Assembly: GCA_030431715.1 (NCBI GenBank) | Contig: JAUIIO010000030.1 | Coordinates: forward strand, 1-43,432 | DNA: 43,432 nucleotides | Source: a bacterium | GTDB taxonomy: Bacteria; Bdellovibrionota_C; UBA2361; RFPC01 | Direction of reading: 5' to 3' | Shown: one piece after another, positions 32,712 through 42,604 of the stretch | How the letters are laid out: each line of letters starts with the position of its first letter | Position numbering within the stretch: position 1 is the first letter of the stretch | Made by a program: the position numbers and the translations under genes | Notes under the pieces: model-generated | Databases searched by the model: none | The model's input: only the letters and a program-made list of their open reading frames with translations | Told to the model about the DNA's origin: nothing

Positions 32712-34676
32712 TTAATTACAGACACTTGTGGTATTTGGAATAGCGCTGAGATCCGCTTCAGTTTGAGCCACCTGATCATCTGCTTGCTGCTTAAACTTTT
32801 GACCACGCTTACGCTTACCTGTTACACGCCTGAGACGTCGCACGATACGGTTGACAAGCTTCCTCATCTCAAGAGTTGTGCCTTCAACCATAGCTTTCGT
32901 TTCAGTCGTACTCACTTCCACACATGACGGGCTTTCGGGACAATCCAATACCTCAACTGGAATAGTCCATATACCCTGCCAGCTTTCATTCTTGAGCTCT
33001 TCTGCTCTCAGATCAACTGCTGTTGCAAATCGCTTATCACGCCGCGTTCCCTTACGCTTCACCTTACGAGAAACCCGGTTAATGATCGCTTCAAGCTCAA
33101 GTGCGGTATTATCAATACTGAGCAAAAGCTCATAAACATTGGTCTCATTACAATCAAGCACACATCCGGGAACGTCTACTGGGGCCTGACACGATGCTAC
33201 TCCATTGGCATTGTTTAAAAGGAGCGTAACTGTACAACTTACATCATTGCCAAGGCCGGGCTCAGTTAATGTTAGCGTTGTAATCTCTGAAGCTGGATCG
33301 GCGATCTGGCTTCCCAGACAACTCGTAGACCACATATACGTAAGCGGGTCTCCTGAAGGATCAAATGAACCACTGCCGTCCAGAGTGATAGTCGTAGACT
33401 CTCCCTGACAGACTGCGTTATAGCCATTACCATCAGGCGACGCTATACACTCTGGCTCTGGAGTAGAACACAGTGGTGATGAAGTATCAGCGGTAGCCAT
33501 GCCACCATCTACCATCCACGTCACACTTCCTGTTTCAGGAAATGGAACTGAGAACGCCATCATTACCGATCCTTGTGTGAAGACTGTCGTCTGTCCTTGG
33601 TCTATCGCCCCTGGAAAAACTTTATTGTCTATACCCGGCTGAATAACCACATTGAAGTTATTCATATTCATGTAACCAAAGTACGCCTCGAATGTGCCGT
33701 CACTGTTGTCATCAACACATTTCACAAACGGAACGATCTTTTTCGGAGTTGGCGTCGGTGTGGGGGTCGGCGTCGGAGTTGGTGTAGGGGTTGGCGTTGG
33801 AGTCGGGGTAGGTGTCGGGGTGGGCGTCGGTGTAGGCGTTGGGGTCGGCGTCGGAGTTGGTGTAGGCGTCGGCGTGGGTGTTGGAGTAGGTGTCGGCGTA
33901 GCCGCATACTTAAACTGCACAAACTTATACCGGCCTTGATGCTTATTAATATTCTTCATGCCGCAAAAGTAGTTTTCTGCGTACCCGGTTACTCCGTACG
34001 GATTCGGCCCATACGATGATGTTCCGTCCTGACCATACGCTGGCTCTATATAATCGAAGAATTTCGATGAGATCGGTGGTTGATAGTCATCGTACCAGAC
34101 CTGAATCTCTGCGTTGTCTGATCTTCCTCCAGAACCATCGGCATCCCAAAAAGATTCTGTAAACGAGATCCACGGCAGCCCTTCACTACTGTATAGACCG
34201 TGCTGAAAATAAAAGCTTTCACCCGGAGCAAGAGGACGTCCGGTAAATTCCCACTCAACGTATTTACTGCGAGTGAGTGACGGGTCAGTAATATCCGGGG
34301 CGTCTCCAAGGTACGGTGCGGATGTAAAATACAATCCGGCAGGGCGCGTAAAATGTCGCTCATTGCTCTCAACGTAAATATCGTAAGTTGATATGAAATA
34401 AACATCTGGCTTATTAAGCGTGATACGAAGCTTTTTGATACCGACATTTGAAGTGTTTGTAATTCGTAATATCGGCTTATTCTGCATTGCCATAAAAGCA
34501 TACTGGCTCGACCAACAGAGGTATTTTCTTATTGTCGGGTCTTCAAGCGTATGTAGATTGAGAATATGCTCAGATACCTCAAGACGATAACTTCGGTCAG
34601 CAAACGCGATGTTGCTAAGTAACAAAAGAGAAAGAATATGAACGCAACAAATACGAAGAAATTTAGAAAATATCAT
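32712..34676 (-). CDS. Secreted protein with Pro-Thr tract, paralogue 2
   Basis: The 654-residue paralogue of the neighbouring gene has a signal peptide ([21 protein letters not shown]). The N-terminal domain is closely similar ([28 protein letters not shown]). The Pro-Thr tract starts at the same residue (about 260) but is only about 26 dipeptides long. The rest keeps the same order: VVPFVKC..., the Ig/PKD-like [21 protein letters not shown], and the C-terminal [19 protein letters not shown]. The difference in tract length between otherwise alignable proteins shows that it expands or contracts. It lies upstream of paralogue 1 on the same strand, so a tandem duplication is clear. Confidence 0.88.
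   Translation of the reverse strand: MIFSKFLRICCVHILSLLLLSNIAFADRSYRLEVSEHILNLHTLEDPTIRKYLCWSSQYAFMAMQNKPILRITNTSNVGIKKLRITLNKPDVYFISTYDIYVESNERHFTRPAGLYFTSAPYLGDAPDITDPSLTRSKYVEWEFTGRPLAPGESFYFQHGLYSSEGLPWISFTESFWDADGSGGRSDNAEIQVWYDDYQPPISSKFFDYIEPAYGQDGTSSYGPNPYGVTGYAENYFCGMKNINKHQGRYKFVQFKYAATPTPTPTPTPTPTPTPTPTPTPTPTPTPTPTPTPTPTPTPTPTPTPTPTPTPKKIVPFVKCVDDNSDGTFEAYFGYMNMNNFNVVIQPGIDNKVFPGAIDQGQTTVFTQGSVMMAFSVPFPETGSVTWMVDGGMATADTSSPLCSTPEPECIASPDGNGYNAVCQGESTTITLDGSGSFDPSGDPLTYMWSTSCLGSQIADPASEITTLTLTEPGLGNDVSCTVTLLLNNANGVASCQAPVDVPGCVLDCNETNVYELLLSIDNTALELEAIINRVSRKVKRKGTRRDKRFATAVDLRAEELKNESWQGIWTIPVEVLDCPESPSCVEVSTTETKAMVEGTTLEMRKLVNRIVRRLRRVTGKRKRGQKFKQQADDQVAQTEADLSAIPNTTSVCN
33744..33899 (-). 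repeat. CCNACN hexamer tract, shorter copy
   Basis: About 26 Pro-Thr hexamers with mixed third bases lie in the same place in the paralogous gene as the longer tract at 31459-31739. Confidence 0.95.
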
Positions 34677-34977
34677 GTACTACCTACCCCGATTATCCAG
34701 ATACTGCGCATACAGGACCGGAAATCAACAAAATCATTAGAAAGACTAACAAAAGTAAAACGCCATTTCAAACTCTAAGCACCGAATATAACGACATATT
34801 TTCAGATACTTGGGCGAGGTCCCCTCGCTCATCCCATCCATGAGTTTCCTCCGCAGAGGAGCATTTTACTGTGTTATGGTGTGTTGTTGGGGATATGTGA
34901 GCTAAGTGATTTGCATTCCGTGCTAAACTGGATATCTTTATGACCTTTAGAATTTTGTCATCTTCAGGAGACATCAA
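34677..34977. other. Gap between Pro-Thr gene and bioB, with two hairpins
   Basis: No protein is apparent in this 301-bp stretch. Two small perfect hairpins lie within it: GCGAGG-TCC-CCTCGC (34814-34828) and TCCTC-CGCA-GAGGA (34847-34860, followed by GCATTTT). A TGAC/GTCA inverted pair flanks 12 bp shortly before the bioB ribosome site. I see no BirA-type or BioR-type operator. A possible -10 (TATCTT) with TTTGCA 17 bp upstream lies near 34912-34940. Confidence 0.4.
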
Positions 34978-35982
34978 GTGCTGCAGGTAAACCGTATTCG
35001 TAATGATTGGACCGTTGAAGAAGTCCGTGAGCTCTATAATAAATCATTTTTAGACCTCGTATTTGAAGCAGCCTCCGTGCACCGAGAGTTCCACCGAGGT
35101 GATGAGGTACAGGTCTGCTCACTCCTCTCTATTAAAACTGGCGGATGCCCTGAGGATTGTGGCTACTGTTCACAGTCTGCTCATCACGAATCAGATATCG
35201 ACATTCAGCCTCTTTTAAAGACTGAGGAAGTTCTAGAGTCTGCTAAAAGAGCAAAGGAAGCAGGATCTACAAGATTCTGCATGGGAGCTGCATGGAGAGA
35301 AGTCCGGGATAACCGGGCCTTTGACCGCGTGCTTGAGATGATTCGCGGCGTTAAAGACATGGATTTAGAAGTGTGCTGCACACTCGGAATGGTAACAGAA
35401 GAACAAGCTCAAAAGCTTAAAGACGCCGGACTTCACGCTTACAATCATAACATCGATACATCTGAGAAACATTATACAAAAGTCTGTAGCACAAGAACGT
35501 ACGGCGATCGTCTTCAAACACTTGAGAACGTGCGAAAAGCTGGGATTACGGTTTGCTGTGGTGGAATCCTTGGCCTTGGAGAAGAAGAGGAGGACCGAAT
35601 CTCAATGCTCCATACCTTGGCCACACTCGAGAAACATCCTGAGTCAGTTCCTATTAATACTCTTGTTGCCATTCCTGGAACCCCCATGGAGAACAACAAA
35701 CAGGTCACAACTTGGGACTTCATACGATGTATCGCTGTGGCTAGAATCCTTATGCCACAAACAATGGTAAGACTTGCCGCTGGCCGAATGTCTTTAACCA
35801 AAGAAGCACAGGCTCTCGCATTTCTCGCTGGTGCCAATTCTATCTTTGCAGGGGAAAAGCTCCTTACCACACCAAACCCAGAGTTTAATGAAGACCTGAC
35901 ATTCCTCTCTTCTCTAGGGTTAAAACCGAAAGAAGCGTACAGCGATATCAAGGAGTGCAAACAAGATGCCGCTGCCAATTGA
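34978..35982 (+). CDS. bioB: Biotin synthase
   Basis: The 334-residue radical SAM enzyme inserts sulfur into dethiobiotin. Cys57, Cys61 and Cys64 (TGGCPEDCGYCSQSAHH) bind the 4Fe-4S cluster. GMVTEEQAQKLKDAGLHAYNHNIDTS and the C-terminal GANSIFAGEKLLTT are family hallmarks. The start codon is GTG, supported by CAGGAG eight bases upstream. The 3' end overlaps bioF by 17 bp, which argues for an operon. bioA, bioC and bioD are not in the window. Confidence 0.97.
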   Translation: MLQVNRIRNDWTVEEVRELYNKSFLDLVFEAASVHREFHRGDEVQVCSLLSIKTGGCPEDCGYCSQSAHHESDIDIQPLLKTEEVLESAKRAKEAGSTRFCMGAAWREVRDNRAFDRVLEMIRGVKDMDLEVCCTLGMVTEEQAQKLKDAGLHAYNHNIDTSEKHYTKVCSTRTYGDRLQTLENVRKAGITVCCGGILGLGEEEEDRISMLHTLATLEKHPESVPINTLVAIPGTPMENNKQVTTWDFIRCIAVARILMPQTMVRLAAGRMSLTKEAQALAFLAGANSIFAGEKLLTTPNPEFNEDLTFLSSLGLKPKEAYSDIKECKQDAAAN

Positions 35983-37138
35983 TGAGCAGATAGGAAAAGA
36001 ACTCGAGCATCTTAAACTGGCACATCGGTATCGCTCACTACGAATTCCGAAGTCGCCATACACAGACCTTTCTTCTAACGACTATCTGAGCCTCTCTGTT
36101 TCAGGGAAGCTGACACGTGCCATACTGAATTTCTTCCCAGACAGCAATCAGACAAGGTTTGGAGCAACTGGATCGAGGCTTATTAGTGGTAATAGTGAAG
36201 ACTTTGAGCGACTAGAAGTAAAAATTGCAGACTATCACAACTCTGAGGCTGCGCTCATTTTTAACTCGGGCTATGACGCGAATCTTGGACTCCTCTCATC
36301 AGTCATAAGCAGAACAGACACAGTACTCTATGATGAGTACTGCCACGCCTCTATTCGTGACGGTATTCAGCTCAGTAAAGGTCGATCCTTTGCGTTTCGC
36401 CATAATGACGCAAACGATCTTATTAAGAAGAGTAGTAATGCACGGGGAAAGCTCTTTATCATCGTAGAGTCACTTTATTCAATGGATGGAGATCTTGCTC
36501 CTCTGAAACAACTCACGGAAGTGGCTACGTCACTAAACGCAGCACTTATCGTGGACGAAGCCCATTCAACGGGTGTCTTTGGCAACCGTGGCGAAGGATA
36601 TGTGCAAGACCAGGGTCTCGAAGAACTTGTCTGGGCACGTATACATACCTTCGGCAAAGCGCTTGGATCGCATGGGGCAGCCGTAGTCGGGTCTACCGAA
36701 CTTCGCCACTTCCTCATCAACCGCGCACGTTCATTTATTTACACAACAGCGATGCCTGCGTTTCAATTACTCTCTATTGATAAGGCATATGATCTCCTTC
36801 CTGAACTCAATCAGGAGCGAGCGAGGCTCAGAGCGTTACGAGAGGATTTCTTTATGCTTATGAGTGAGTCCCCTTTCGAGTTCTCACATCAACCAACACA
36901 GATTCAATACCTTCTCTGTCCGGGCGATAGTCAGGTGACCTTGCTGGCATCACTGCTGCGTGAAAGAGGTTTTGAAGTGACTCCTATACGAGCACCAACG
37001 GTGCCAACAGGTGCGGAAAGAATCCGACTTTGCCTCCATGCTCACAATACGACAGATGAACTCAAAGCGTTCTTTATGACTCTAAGAGACATTGCTGAAA
37101 CGAATTTTCCAAATGATTGTTCGAAGATAACCTCATGA
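35966..37138 (+). CDS. bioF: 8-amino-7-oxononanoate synthase
   Basis: The 390-residue alpha-oxoamine synthase condenses pimeloyl thioester with alanine using PLP. Motifs are TDLSSNDYLSLS, FGATGSRLISGN, LIVDEAHSTGVFG (cofactor Asp197 and His200) and the Schiff-base lysine in HTFGKALGSHGA (Lys231). It overlaps the end of bioB, so the two are translated from one message. Pimeloyl-CoA versus pimeloyl-ACP use cannot be told from this sequence. Confidence 0.94.
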   Translation: MPLPIDEQIGKELEHLKLAHRYRSLRIPKSPYTDLSSNDYLSLSVSGKLTRAILNFFPDSNQTRFGATGSRLISGNSEDFERLEVKIADYHNSEAALIFNSGYDANLGLLSSVISRTDTVLYDEYCHASIRDGIQLSKGRSFAFRHNDANDLIKKSSNARGKLFIIVESLYSMDGDLAPLKQLTEVATSLNAALIVDEAHSTGVFGNRGEGYVQDQGLEELVWARIHTFGKALGSHGAAVVGSTELRHFLINRARSFIYTTAMPAFQLLSIDKAYDLLPELNQERARLRALREDFFMLMSESPFEFSHQPTQIQYLLCPGDSQVTLLASLLRERGFEVTPIRAPTVPTGAERIRLCLHAHNTTDELKAFFMTLRDIAETNFPNDCSKITS

Positions 37139-37208
37139 AATGACCTGATAAAAAAAATCTCATCCATTTTTTCTCAAATTCTTAAGGATCTCATGCTATA
37201 CGGCGAAG

Positions 37209-37214
37209 TATAAT
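37209..37214 (+). promoter_or_regulatory. Candidate -10 element
   Basis: A perfect TATAAT lies 39 bp upstream of the ATG at 37254, which would give a 5' leader of about 30 nt. No good -35 is found 16-18 bp before it. Confidence 0.4.
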
Positions 37215-37253
37215 AAAAGTACGCTAAAAGTATGTTTTTACAGGTCCCACAGA

Positions 37254-37514
37254 ATGGAAAAAAGTGAATTAGAACAGGTTAAACTCCAAATTATCATGGC
37301 ATTACAGCATCAAGAGGCCGAGGAAGGTCTCTATTTAAGAAACTTTTTTCACCTCCACGAAGAAGATGAGCGTCCGGCAGTAACAGCGCCAGAAGAAGAT
37401 ATCGTTGATGCTCTCAATGACCTTATAGAGATTGGAATTATACGCACAGAGCGAGATCCTGCTGGCATGATCTTCCTTCTCCAAGAAGATCACAAGCAAA
37501 AGATGCTGAACTAG
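37254..37514 (+). CDS. Small unknown protein, possible winged-helix-like domain
   Basis: The 86-residue acidic protein is not recognised. It has no signal peptide or membrane segment. The C-terminal half (EEDIVDALNDLIEIGIIRTE, then a GMIFLLQ strand) has the helix-helix-wing rhythm of winged-helix proteins, but no family is assigned. A perfect TATAAT hexamer lies upstream, so it probably has its own promoter rather than belonging to bioBF. Confidence 0.65.
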   Translation: MEKSELEQVKLQIIMALQHQEAEEGLYLRNFFHLHEEDERPAVTAPEEDIVDALNDLIEIGIIRTERDPAGMIFLLQEDHKQKMLN

Positions 37515-37613
37515 TCAACATCTCCTTGTAATATCAGTTACTTACAATATTGAAGTTACCTTTTCCAGTGATTCTGCCGATAGATATCTAAGAATATATC
37601 GGACTGATAAACC

Positions 37614-39101
37614 ATGCTCGTTAAACCAAGTAATAAGAGAGTACGCAAAATCGTGCTTAAGGCCGACCCGCGCGATATTCGCCAAGCGAGAGAGGTACTT
37701 AAGCATCTTGAGGACGGCTGGCTTCCGGTGAACCCACAGATACTGACAGCCGTTCAGAAGAACTTGGAGCTTGGTACCTATGACAAAGATCCACTACTCC
37801 TTATTGAGGAAGTAAAATCAGATCCCGGGCTTTTCTTTCATGTCGCAAAAAATTTAAAAGCTCACGTATCACAATCCAAGCGGATAGGTGGATTTGATCC
37901 CATTTCCCAACTCAAAACTCTTGAAGCAGAAAAGCTCGGGGCTCTCTTTGAGGTTCATCCGGAATCGATCTCACCGCTTCATGCTCGTGAGTCTCCATCT
38001 GTTTCGCAGGCTGCGCAGACAAAACAATTAAGACTAAGCGCGATGACAGCTGAAACAATTGCAAAAAAGCTTCTGATTCAACCTGATCATGCTTTCTCAA
38101 ACGCGGCCTTTCGACAACTGGGCCTTGAACTTGTGGCATGGAACTATCCTCACATATTTGCGCGAGCACTCTCCCTCCATAAAACAAAAGGTGAACCCAT
38201 CGAACACTATCTGCGTAAAACACTTGGTATTTCTCCGCAGAAAATCGCACTCCAATATGCCAGAAAGTGGGGAATGAGTAATGACATTGAGAAGTCAATT
38301 AATTACACCTCTTCGCTTCACCATCGTGATCATCATGAAGAAACCTTTGATAGAAATGATCATGAGAACCTTAAGGTCTCCTTAGGTGAGCTATGCCAAC
38401 TCTCAGAACTTTACGCCAAAGCACAAGATCCGCAACACTACCCAACCGCTCCTGATCTCTGGGCAGCAAAGGAGATCGGCATCAAAGAGTATCTGGGAAA
38501 AGAAGTCCTTGAAGAGATTGAAGAGAAAACACACGTCATGCTAGAGGAGATGGAGCAACCTGAAGAACAAGCGGCTGCACCAAAGCCAGTTCATAAGGTT
38601 CCCACAAAGAAGGATGCCATTCTTGATAAGAATCACTATCTCAAACGGATACCGACATGGCTGCAGAAGTATTTTGTTAGAGCATACAAAGAGATGAACG
38701 AGAGCGAGGTCCCCCTCGATGCGATTCGCATTTTGGCGAACAAGGCAGTGCCACAGGCTGGATTTATCAGAGGATGCTTGTACCTACAGGACAAAGAAAA
38801 ACTTGAGCTAGAGCCAGCACTACGCTTTGGAGACACCCCACTCGAGAATTACAAAGAGCTTATGTATAATTCTAAGAATGGCATTACAACCGTTATGTAC
38901 TCGCAAGCTCCCTTAAAACAAGCCGGACGAGGCGTGCTAGGAGATCACGTTACTCAGATCTGCGGATCTCTACGCAACAGTGATTTCCCTGGAGTACTGT
39001 ACCTTGAGATTGCTGACGAAGCTGAAGACAATCCCGAACACGATGCCGTCTCATTTTTTCATGCGATACGACAAACACTAAGTGATTGCCTAAGTAAGTA
39101 A
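37614..39101 (+). CDS. HDOD-domain-like signalling protein
   Basis: The 495-residue protein has a helical first half resembling HDOD domains (DKDPLLLIEEVKSDPGLFFHVAKNL at about 45-75; LSAMTAETIAKKLLIQPD and FRQLGLELVAWNYPHIFARAL at about 140-200). These are the metal-free HD relatives found in signalling proteins. The second half after a proline-rich break is helical then beta-rich (GFIRGCLYLQDKEKLELEPALRFGDTPLENY), which could be a small sensory domain. No membrane segment is seen. The family call rests on pattern only. Confidence 0.7.
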   Translation: MLVKPSNKRVRKIVLKADPRDIRQAREVLKHLEDGWLPVNPQILTAVQKNLELGTYDKDPLLLIEEVKSDPGLFFHVAKNLKAHVSQSKRIGGFDPISQLKTLEAEKLGALFEVHPESISPLHARESPSVSQAAQTKQLRLSAMTAETIAKKLLIQPDHAFSNAAFRQLGLELVAWNYPHIFARALSLHKTKGEPIEHYLRKTLGISPQKIALQYARKWGMSNDIEKSINYTSSLHHRDHHEETFDRNDHENLKVSLGELCQLSELYAKAQDPQHYPTAPDLWAAKEIGIKEYLGKEVLEEIEEKTHVMLEEMEQPEEQAAAPKPVHKVPTKKDAILDKNHYLKRIPTWLQKYFVRAYKEMNESEVPLDAIRILANKAVPQAGFIRGCLYLQDKEKLELEPALRFGDTPLENYKELMYNSKNGITTVMYSQAPLKQAGRGVLGDHVTQICGSLRNSDFPGVLYLEIADEAEDNPEHDAVSFFHAIRQTLSDCLSK

Positions 39102-39190
39102 CTCGCCTACTTAGAGTATACCAATTACCATACTTTCATAACAATAATTTATCTTGTCAGAACTTTTCTCTCTATTCTATAATTGCATTT

Positions 39191-39607
39191 ATGGAACAGG
39201 ATACGGTAGCTGAGCAGCCTTATACTCTAACGACAAAAGATATTCGAATATCGGTAACTCCAGAGTTTGAAGAATCCAGATCGCGAATTGATGATGGAAT
39301 CTATGCCTATTCCTATCACGTGATCATTGAGAACTTTGGAACGGCTGCTGCTCAACTCATCAATAGACACTGGAAAGTTTTTTCTGCGGGCAAACAGATA
39401 GCTGACGTTAAAGGTGAAGGAGTTGTAGGCGAACAACCAGCTCTGGCTCCCGGCGAAATCTACGAATACACAAGCTGGACGATCGTGCGTGATGAAGTCG
39501 GCGCAATGTCTGGAACTTACACTTTTGTAAATGAGACAGGTGAGTTCTTTGATGTACAGATACCCGAATTTCATCTCCTCTACATCGAGTCTCCTGAGAT
39601 ACATTAG
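39191..39607 (+). CDS. apaG: ApaG domain protein
   Basis: The 138-residue protein is one fibronectin-like ApaG domain: YAYSYHVIIENFGTAAAQLINRHWKVF, GEGVVGEQPALAPGEIYEYTSW, GAMSGTYTFVNETGEFFDVQIPEFHL. ApaG proteins are linked to cobalt/magnesium tolerance and often lie beside the Ap4A hydrolase gene apaH, which is absent here. It ends 3 bp before the end of the convergent mpg gene. Confidence 0.92.
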   Translation: MEQDTVAEQPYTLTTKDIRISVTPEFEESRSRIDDGIYAYSYHVIIENFGTAAAQLINRHWKVFSAGKQIADVKGEGVVGEQPALAPGEIYEYTSWTIVRDEVGAMSGTYTFVNETGEFFDVQIPEFHLLYIESPEIH

Positions 39608-39610
39608 AGT

Positions 39611-40216
39611 TCAGTTTCTGGATACGAAAGGACTCCCCTCAATATAGAAACGAAGCTGAAGCTCGCTGCCTTCCTTGATTCCAATCCTTGTGGTCTGATA
39701 AATGGCCTCTGACCGCTTTCTTATACCAGAGGGAAGACCATCGAGCTTCCGGGTTAGGAAGAGATTTTGTGCTCCAAGAAGCATCTGAGAATTATGCTCC
39801 ATTCCGATCCCCATAGCGATTACGAGCTTACCGGGGCCACTACAAAGATTCATCAGCTTGTCCTGCCCTCGCCTCTCTCTCATAAGATCTATGCCGGATA
39901 CCGGCTCAATGGCCCTGATAAGAACAGCCTCTCCCCTGCCGGGCTTTGCTGTTACCACGTTAAAGCAGTGATACATGCCGTAAATAAGGTAAACATAAGC
40001 TGAACCGGGCTGACCAAACATCGGGGCATTACGCCTTGTTTGACCGCGAGCTGCGTGGCAGGCAGGGTCGCCTTTGCTGAGATACGCTTCTGTTTCAACT
40101 ATACGGCCAGCTGTACTGCCCTCGGGACCATCGTGTACCAGATATACGCCCAGTAATTTTCTGGCAATCTGTACTGTAGATGCATTAAAGAAAGAAGTTG
40201 TTAGCATAGTCCGCAC
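39611..40216 (-). CDS. mpg: DNA-3-methyladenine glycosylase (AAG/MPG type)
   Basis: The 201-residue monofunctional glycosylase removes alkylated purines. It has ARKLLGVYLVH, GRIVETEAYLSKGDPACHAARG with the catalytic Glu43, RNAPMFGQPGSAYVYLIYGMYHCFNVV with the intercalating and base-stacking aromatics, and AVLIRAIEPV. The C-terminus is complete. A second in-frame ATG is at 40207. It is convergent with apaG and divergent from phoB. Confidence 0.93.
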   Translation of the reverse strand: MRTMLTTSFFNASTVQIARKLLGVYLVHDGPEGSTAGRIVETEAYLSKGDPACHAARGQTRRNAPMFGQPGSAYVYLIYGMYHCFNVVTAKPGRGEAVLIRAIEPVSGIDLMRERRGQDKLMNLCSGPGKLVIAMGIGMEHNSQMLLGAQNLFLTRKLDGLPSGIRKRSEAIYQTTRIGIKEGSELQLRFYIEGSPFVSRN

Positions 40217-40351
40217 AAAGTGTTAAAATACCGTTAGTACCCAATCATCGCTGGCGATACTCGCCTTAGATATCGTATATGAAACGAGAGGGAAGATAAG
40301 ACAGAACTCACGCTCAACTAATCGATTTTTAACAGTATGGTAGTGTAGATT

Positions 40352-41038
40352 ATGGCAAAAGAACATATTCTTGTCGTAGAAGATGAGGAAGATATCCAAG
40401 AACTCATCCGTTACAATTTGCAAAGAGAAGGATATCAGGTCACCTGCGCTTCCTCTGGAGAAGCAGGTCTTGAAGCAGCGCGCTCAGGAAGGCCAGACGT
40501 AATCATCCTCGACATTATGCTTCCAGGTATGAATGGGCTCGATGTCTGCCGAGACCTCAAATCCGGCCCTAACGCTCTGCCGACACCCGTCATTATTCTC
40601 TCCGCAAGAGGAGAAGAGACTGACGTGGTAACGGGCCTCGAGCTCGGAGCTGACGATTATGTAACAAAGCCATTTAGCCCTAAGATACTCATCGCCAGGG
40701 TTCGCGCGGCACTCAGAAGAACTACCCATGTGGAGCTTAACCCTCAAGATCCTCTCAGTATCCACGAACTGAAGATCAACCCGGGCAAACACGAAGCCTT
40801 TCTAGGCGAAGAGCCGCTCGTTCTTACCGCAACAGAATTCAGGATCTTGCATTTTCTCTCCAAGCACCCCGGCTGGGTCTTTACCAGAAAACAGATTGTC
40901 GATACTGTTCATGGAGATGACTATCCAGTAACAGAACGTTCAATTGATGTTCAGATCGCCGGATTACGAAGAAAACTCGGCGAGATGGCTGATTATATTG
41001 AAACAGTACGCGGAATTGGCTACCGCATGAAGGAATAA
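40352..41038 (+). CDS. phoB: Phosphate-type response regulator (OmpR/PhoB family)
   Basis: The 228-residue protein has a receiver domain (1-120: ED at 10-11, phosphoacceptor Asp54 in IILDIMLPG, Lys106 in VTKPF) and a winged-helix DNA-binding domain (about 130-228: LTATEFRILHFLSKHPGWVFTR, VTERSIDVQIAGLRRKLG, YIETVRGIGYRM). Its stop overlaps the ATG of the sensor kinase (TAATG). The PhoB assignment follows from linkage to phoR-like and phoU genes. No clear Pho box is visible upstream. Confidence 0.92.
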   Translation: MAKEHILVVEDEEDIQELIRYNLQREGYQVTCASSGEAGLEAARSGRPDVIILDIMLPGMNGLDVCRDLKSGPNALPTPVIILSARGEETDVVTGLELGADDYVTKPFSPKILIARVRAALRRTTHVELNPQDPLSIHELKINPGKHEAFLGEEPLVLTATEFRILHFLSKHPGWVFTRKQIVDTVHGDDYPVTERSIDVQIAGLRRKLGEMADYIETVRGIGYRMKE

Positions 41039-42459
41039 TGTTCCGCAAGAGTGGGCTCGAAAAGGAAGAAGACACCCTTCAACCAAGGGGGATTCAGCAA
41101 AAGATCCTAATCCTCCAGACAATTACAATAGCATTCACCGCTTGCGCACTATTCGCATTTACTACCGGACTCGCCCCTCTCTCCGCTAAGACCGCAACGA
41201 TAGCTCTGTTCGTTATTATCGCCCAAGCGTTACTCCTCACAATGCTTCAAGCTCGAACACTTAAAAAAGATTTTGAGCTCATTTCGCGAACCATTAAAAA
41301 CCTGACAAGTACATCGCCACAAGATGTAGAAGCCACTCCAAAAACACAGGAAGTGGTAGAAGTTCTCAGCACACTCGATATCGAGACTCAAAAAGCTCGC
41401 CATCAGATGGAAAATATCGTCGGACAAAAGCGAGAACTCGATGCGGTACTTGAAAGTATGGCTGAAGGAGTGATCGCAATCGATAGCCGCGAACGAATCT
41501 TAAATATGAATAGTGCGGCTCTTGCTCTGCTGGGGCTTTCGGATCTGCCAGCAGGCAAGCCAAGTATCCAAGAGGTTATACGCAACTCAGAATTTCAAAA
41601 GATCGCCAGGCAAATTCTTCTGAGCCACCACTCCATTCAGGACGATATCGTTTTCTATACTGATCAAACCGAAGTCATATTACAGGTAAACGCTGTCCCA
41701 CTTCAAAATAGTGAAGGCGAGAGCATGGGGGCTCTGTTTGTCTTTCACGACATTACAAAGCTACGCAAACTCGAGTCAATGCGCAGTGATTTCGTGGCAA
41801 ATGTCTCGCATGAGCTCAAAACTCCTATTACCTCAATTAAGGGGTTTGTTGAAACTCTCTTGGATGGAGCGATTGATTCCCCTGCCGATGCAAGACGTTT
41901 TATCGAAATTGTCGGGAAACAATCTGAACGTCTTTCAGATATCATTGATGATCTTCTCAGCCTCTCAAGACTCGAACAAGGCGGAGATGAGGATCAAATC
42001 TCAAGAGAACCGATACTCGTGCGTACCGTAATAGAAAGTGCCACTCTCGCCTGTCAGCATGAAGCGCGAGAAAAGAACATATCAATAGAAGTCTCTTGCG
42101 ATCCCTCACTATCATTTAACGTCAACAGCCACCTTGTTGAACAAGCACTCGTAAACCTTATAAGCAACGGACTAAAATATAGTGATGATAGAAATAGGAT
42201 TGAGATTTCTGCCGAACTTGTGCAAGACGAAATACGACTTCGCGTACAAGATTTTGGCTCCGGTATCTCTAAAGTACACCTTCCACGGCTTTTTGAACGG
42301 TTCTACCGAGTAGATAAAGCTAGGAGTCGCAAGCTAGGAGGAACGGGTCTAGGTCTTGCGATTGTTAAACACATCGCCCAAGCACATAAGGGTTACATTA
42401 ACGTGGAAAGCACCGTTGGCGAAGGTTCAACATTTACCTTACATCTGCCTCAACGCTAG
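41038..42459 (+). CDS. phoR: Sensor histidine kinase (PhoR-like)
   Basis: The 473-residue kinase has two N-terminal membrane helices (about 25-70), a coiled linker, a PAS domain (about 135-240: LDAVLESMAEGVIAIDSRERILNMNS), then HisKA with His258 (DFVANVSHELKTPITSIKGFVETLLDG). The complete ATPase has NLISNGLKYSDD (N box), RVQDFGSGI, LFERFYRVDKARSRKLGGTGLGLAIVKHI. There is no large periplasmic domain, as in PhoR, which senses through the transporter and PhoU. Translation is coupled to phoB. Confidence 0.92.
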   Translation: MFRKSGLEKEEDTLQPRGIQQKILILQTITIAFTACALFAFTTGLAPLSAKTATIALFVIIAQALLLTMLQARTLKKDFELISRTIKNLTSTSPQDVEATPKTQEVVEVLSTLDIETQKARHQMENIVGQKRELDAVLESMAEGVIAIDSRERILNMNSAALALLGLSDLPAGKPSIQEVIRNSEFQKIARQILLSHHSIQDDIVFYTDQTEVILQVNAVPLQNSEGESMGALFVFHDITKLRKLESMRSDFVANVSHELKTPITSIKGFVETLLDGAIDSPADARRFIEIVGKQSERLSDIIDDLLSLSRLEQGGDEDQISREPILVRTVIESATLACQHEAREKNISIEVSCDPSLSFNVNSHLVEQALVNLISNGLKYSDDRNRIEISAELVQDEIRLRVQDFGSGISKVHLPRLFERFYRVDKARSRKLGGTGLGLAIVKHIAQAHKGYINVESTVGEGSTFTLHLPQR

Positions 42460-42604
42460 TCAACGTCGTGTAGATTACCCCTTCATTCACCAAAGAAGCC
42501 GTCACAGCCTAGATAAGATTAAAATCGAGCCTTAATCGTTAAGAGCTTACAAATCGTAAAAATCAGTGCTACCTGACACTTTTGCTTCATGATATATATA
42601 TTCT

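Noticed and set aside
34677..34977. BirA or BioR operator before bioB
   Set aside because: Neither the BirA-type TTGTAAACC inverted pair nor a TTATMTATAA site is present.
37578..37603. Hairpin before the HDOD-like gene as a riboswitch
   Set aside because: Only an imperfect short AT-rich stem; no conserved aptamer core.
40217..40351. Pho box upstream of phoB
   Set aside because: No pair of CTGTCAT-like direct repeats at 11-bp spacing was found.
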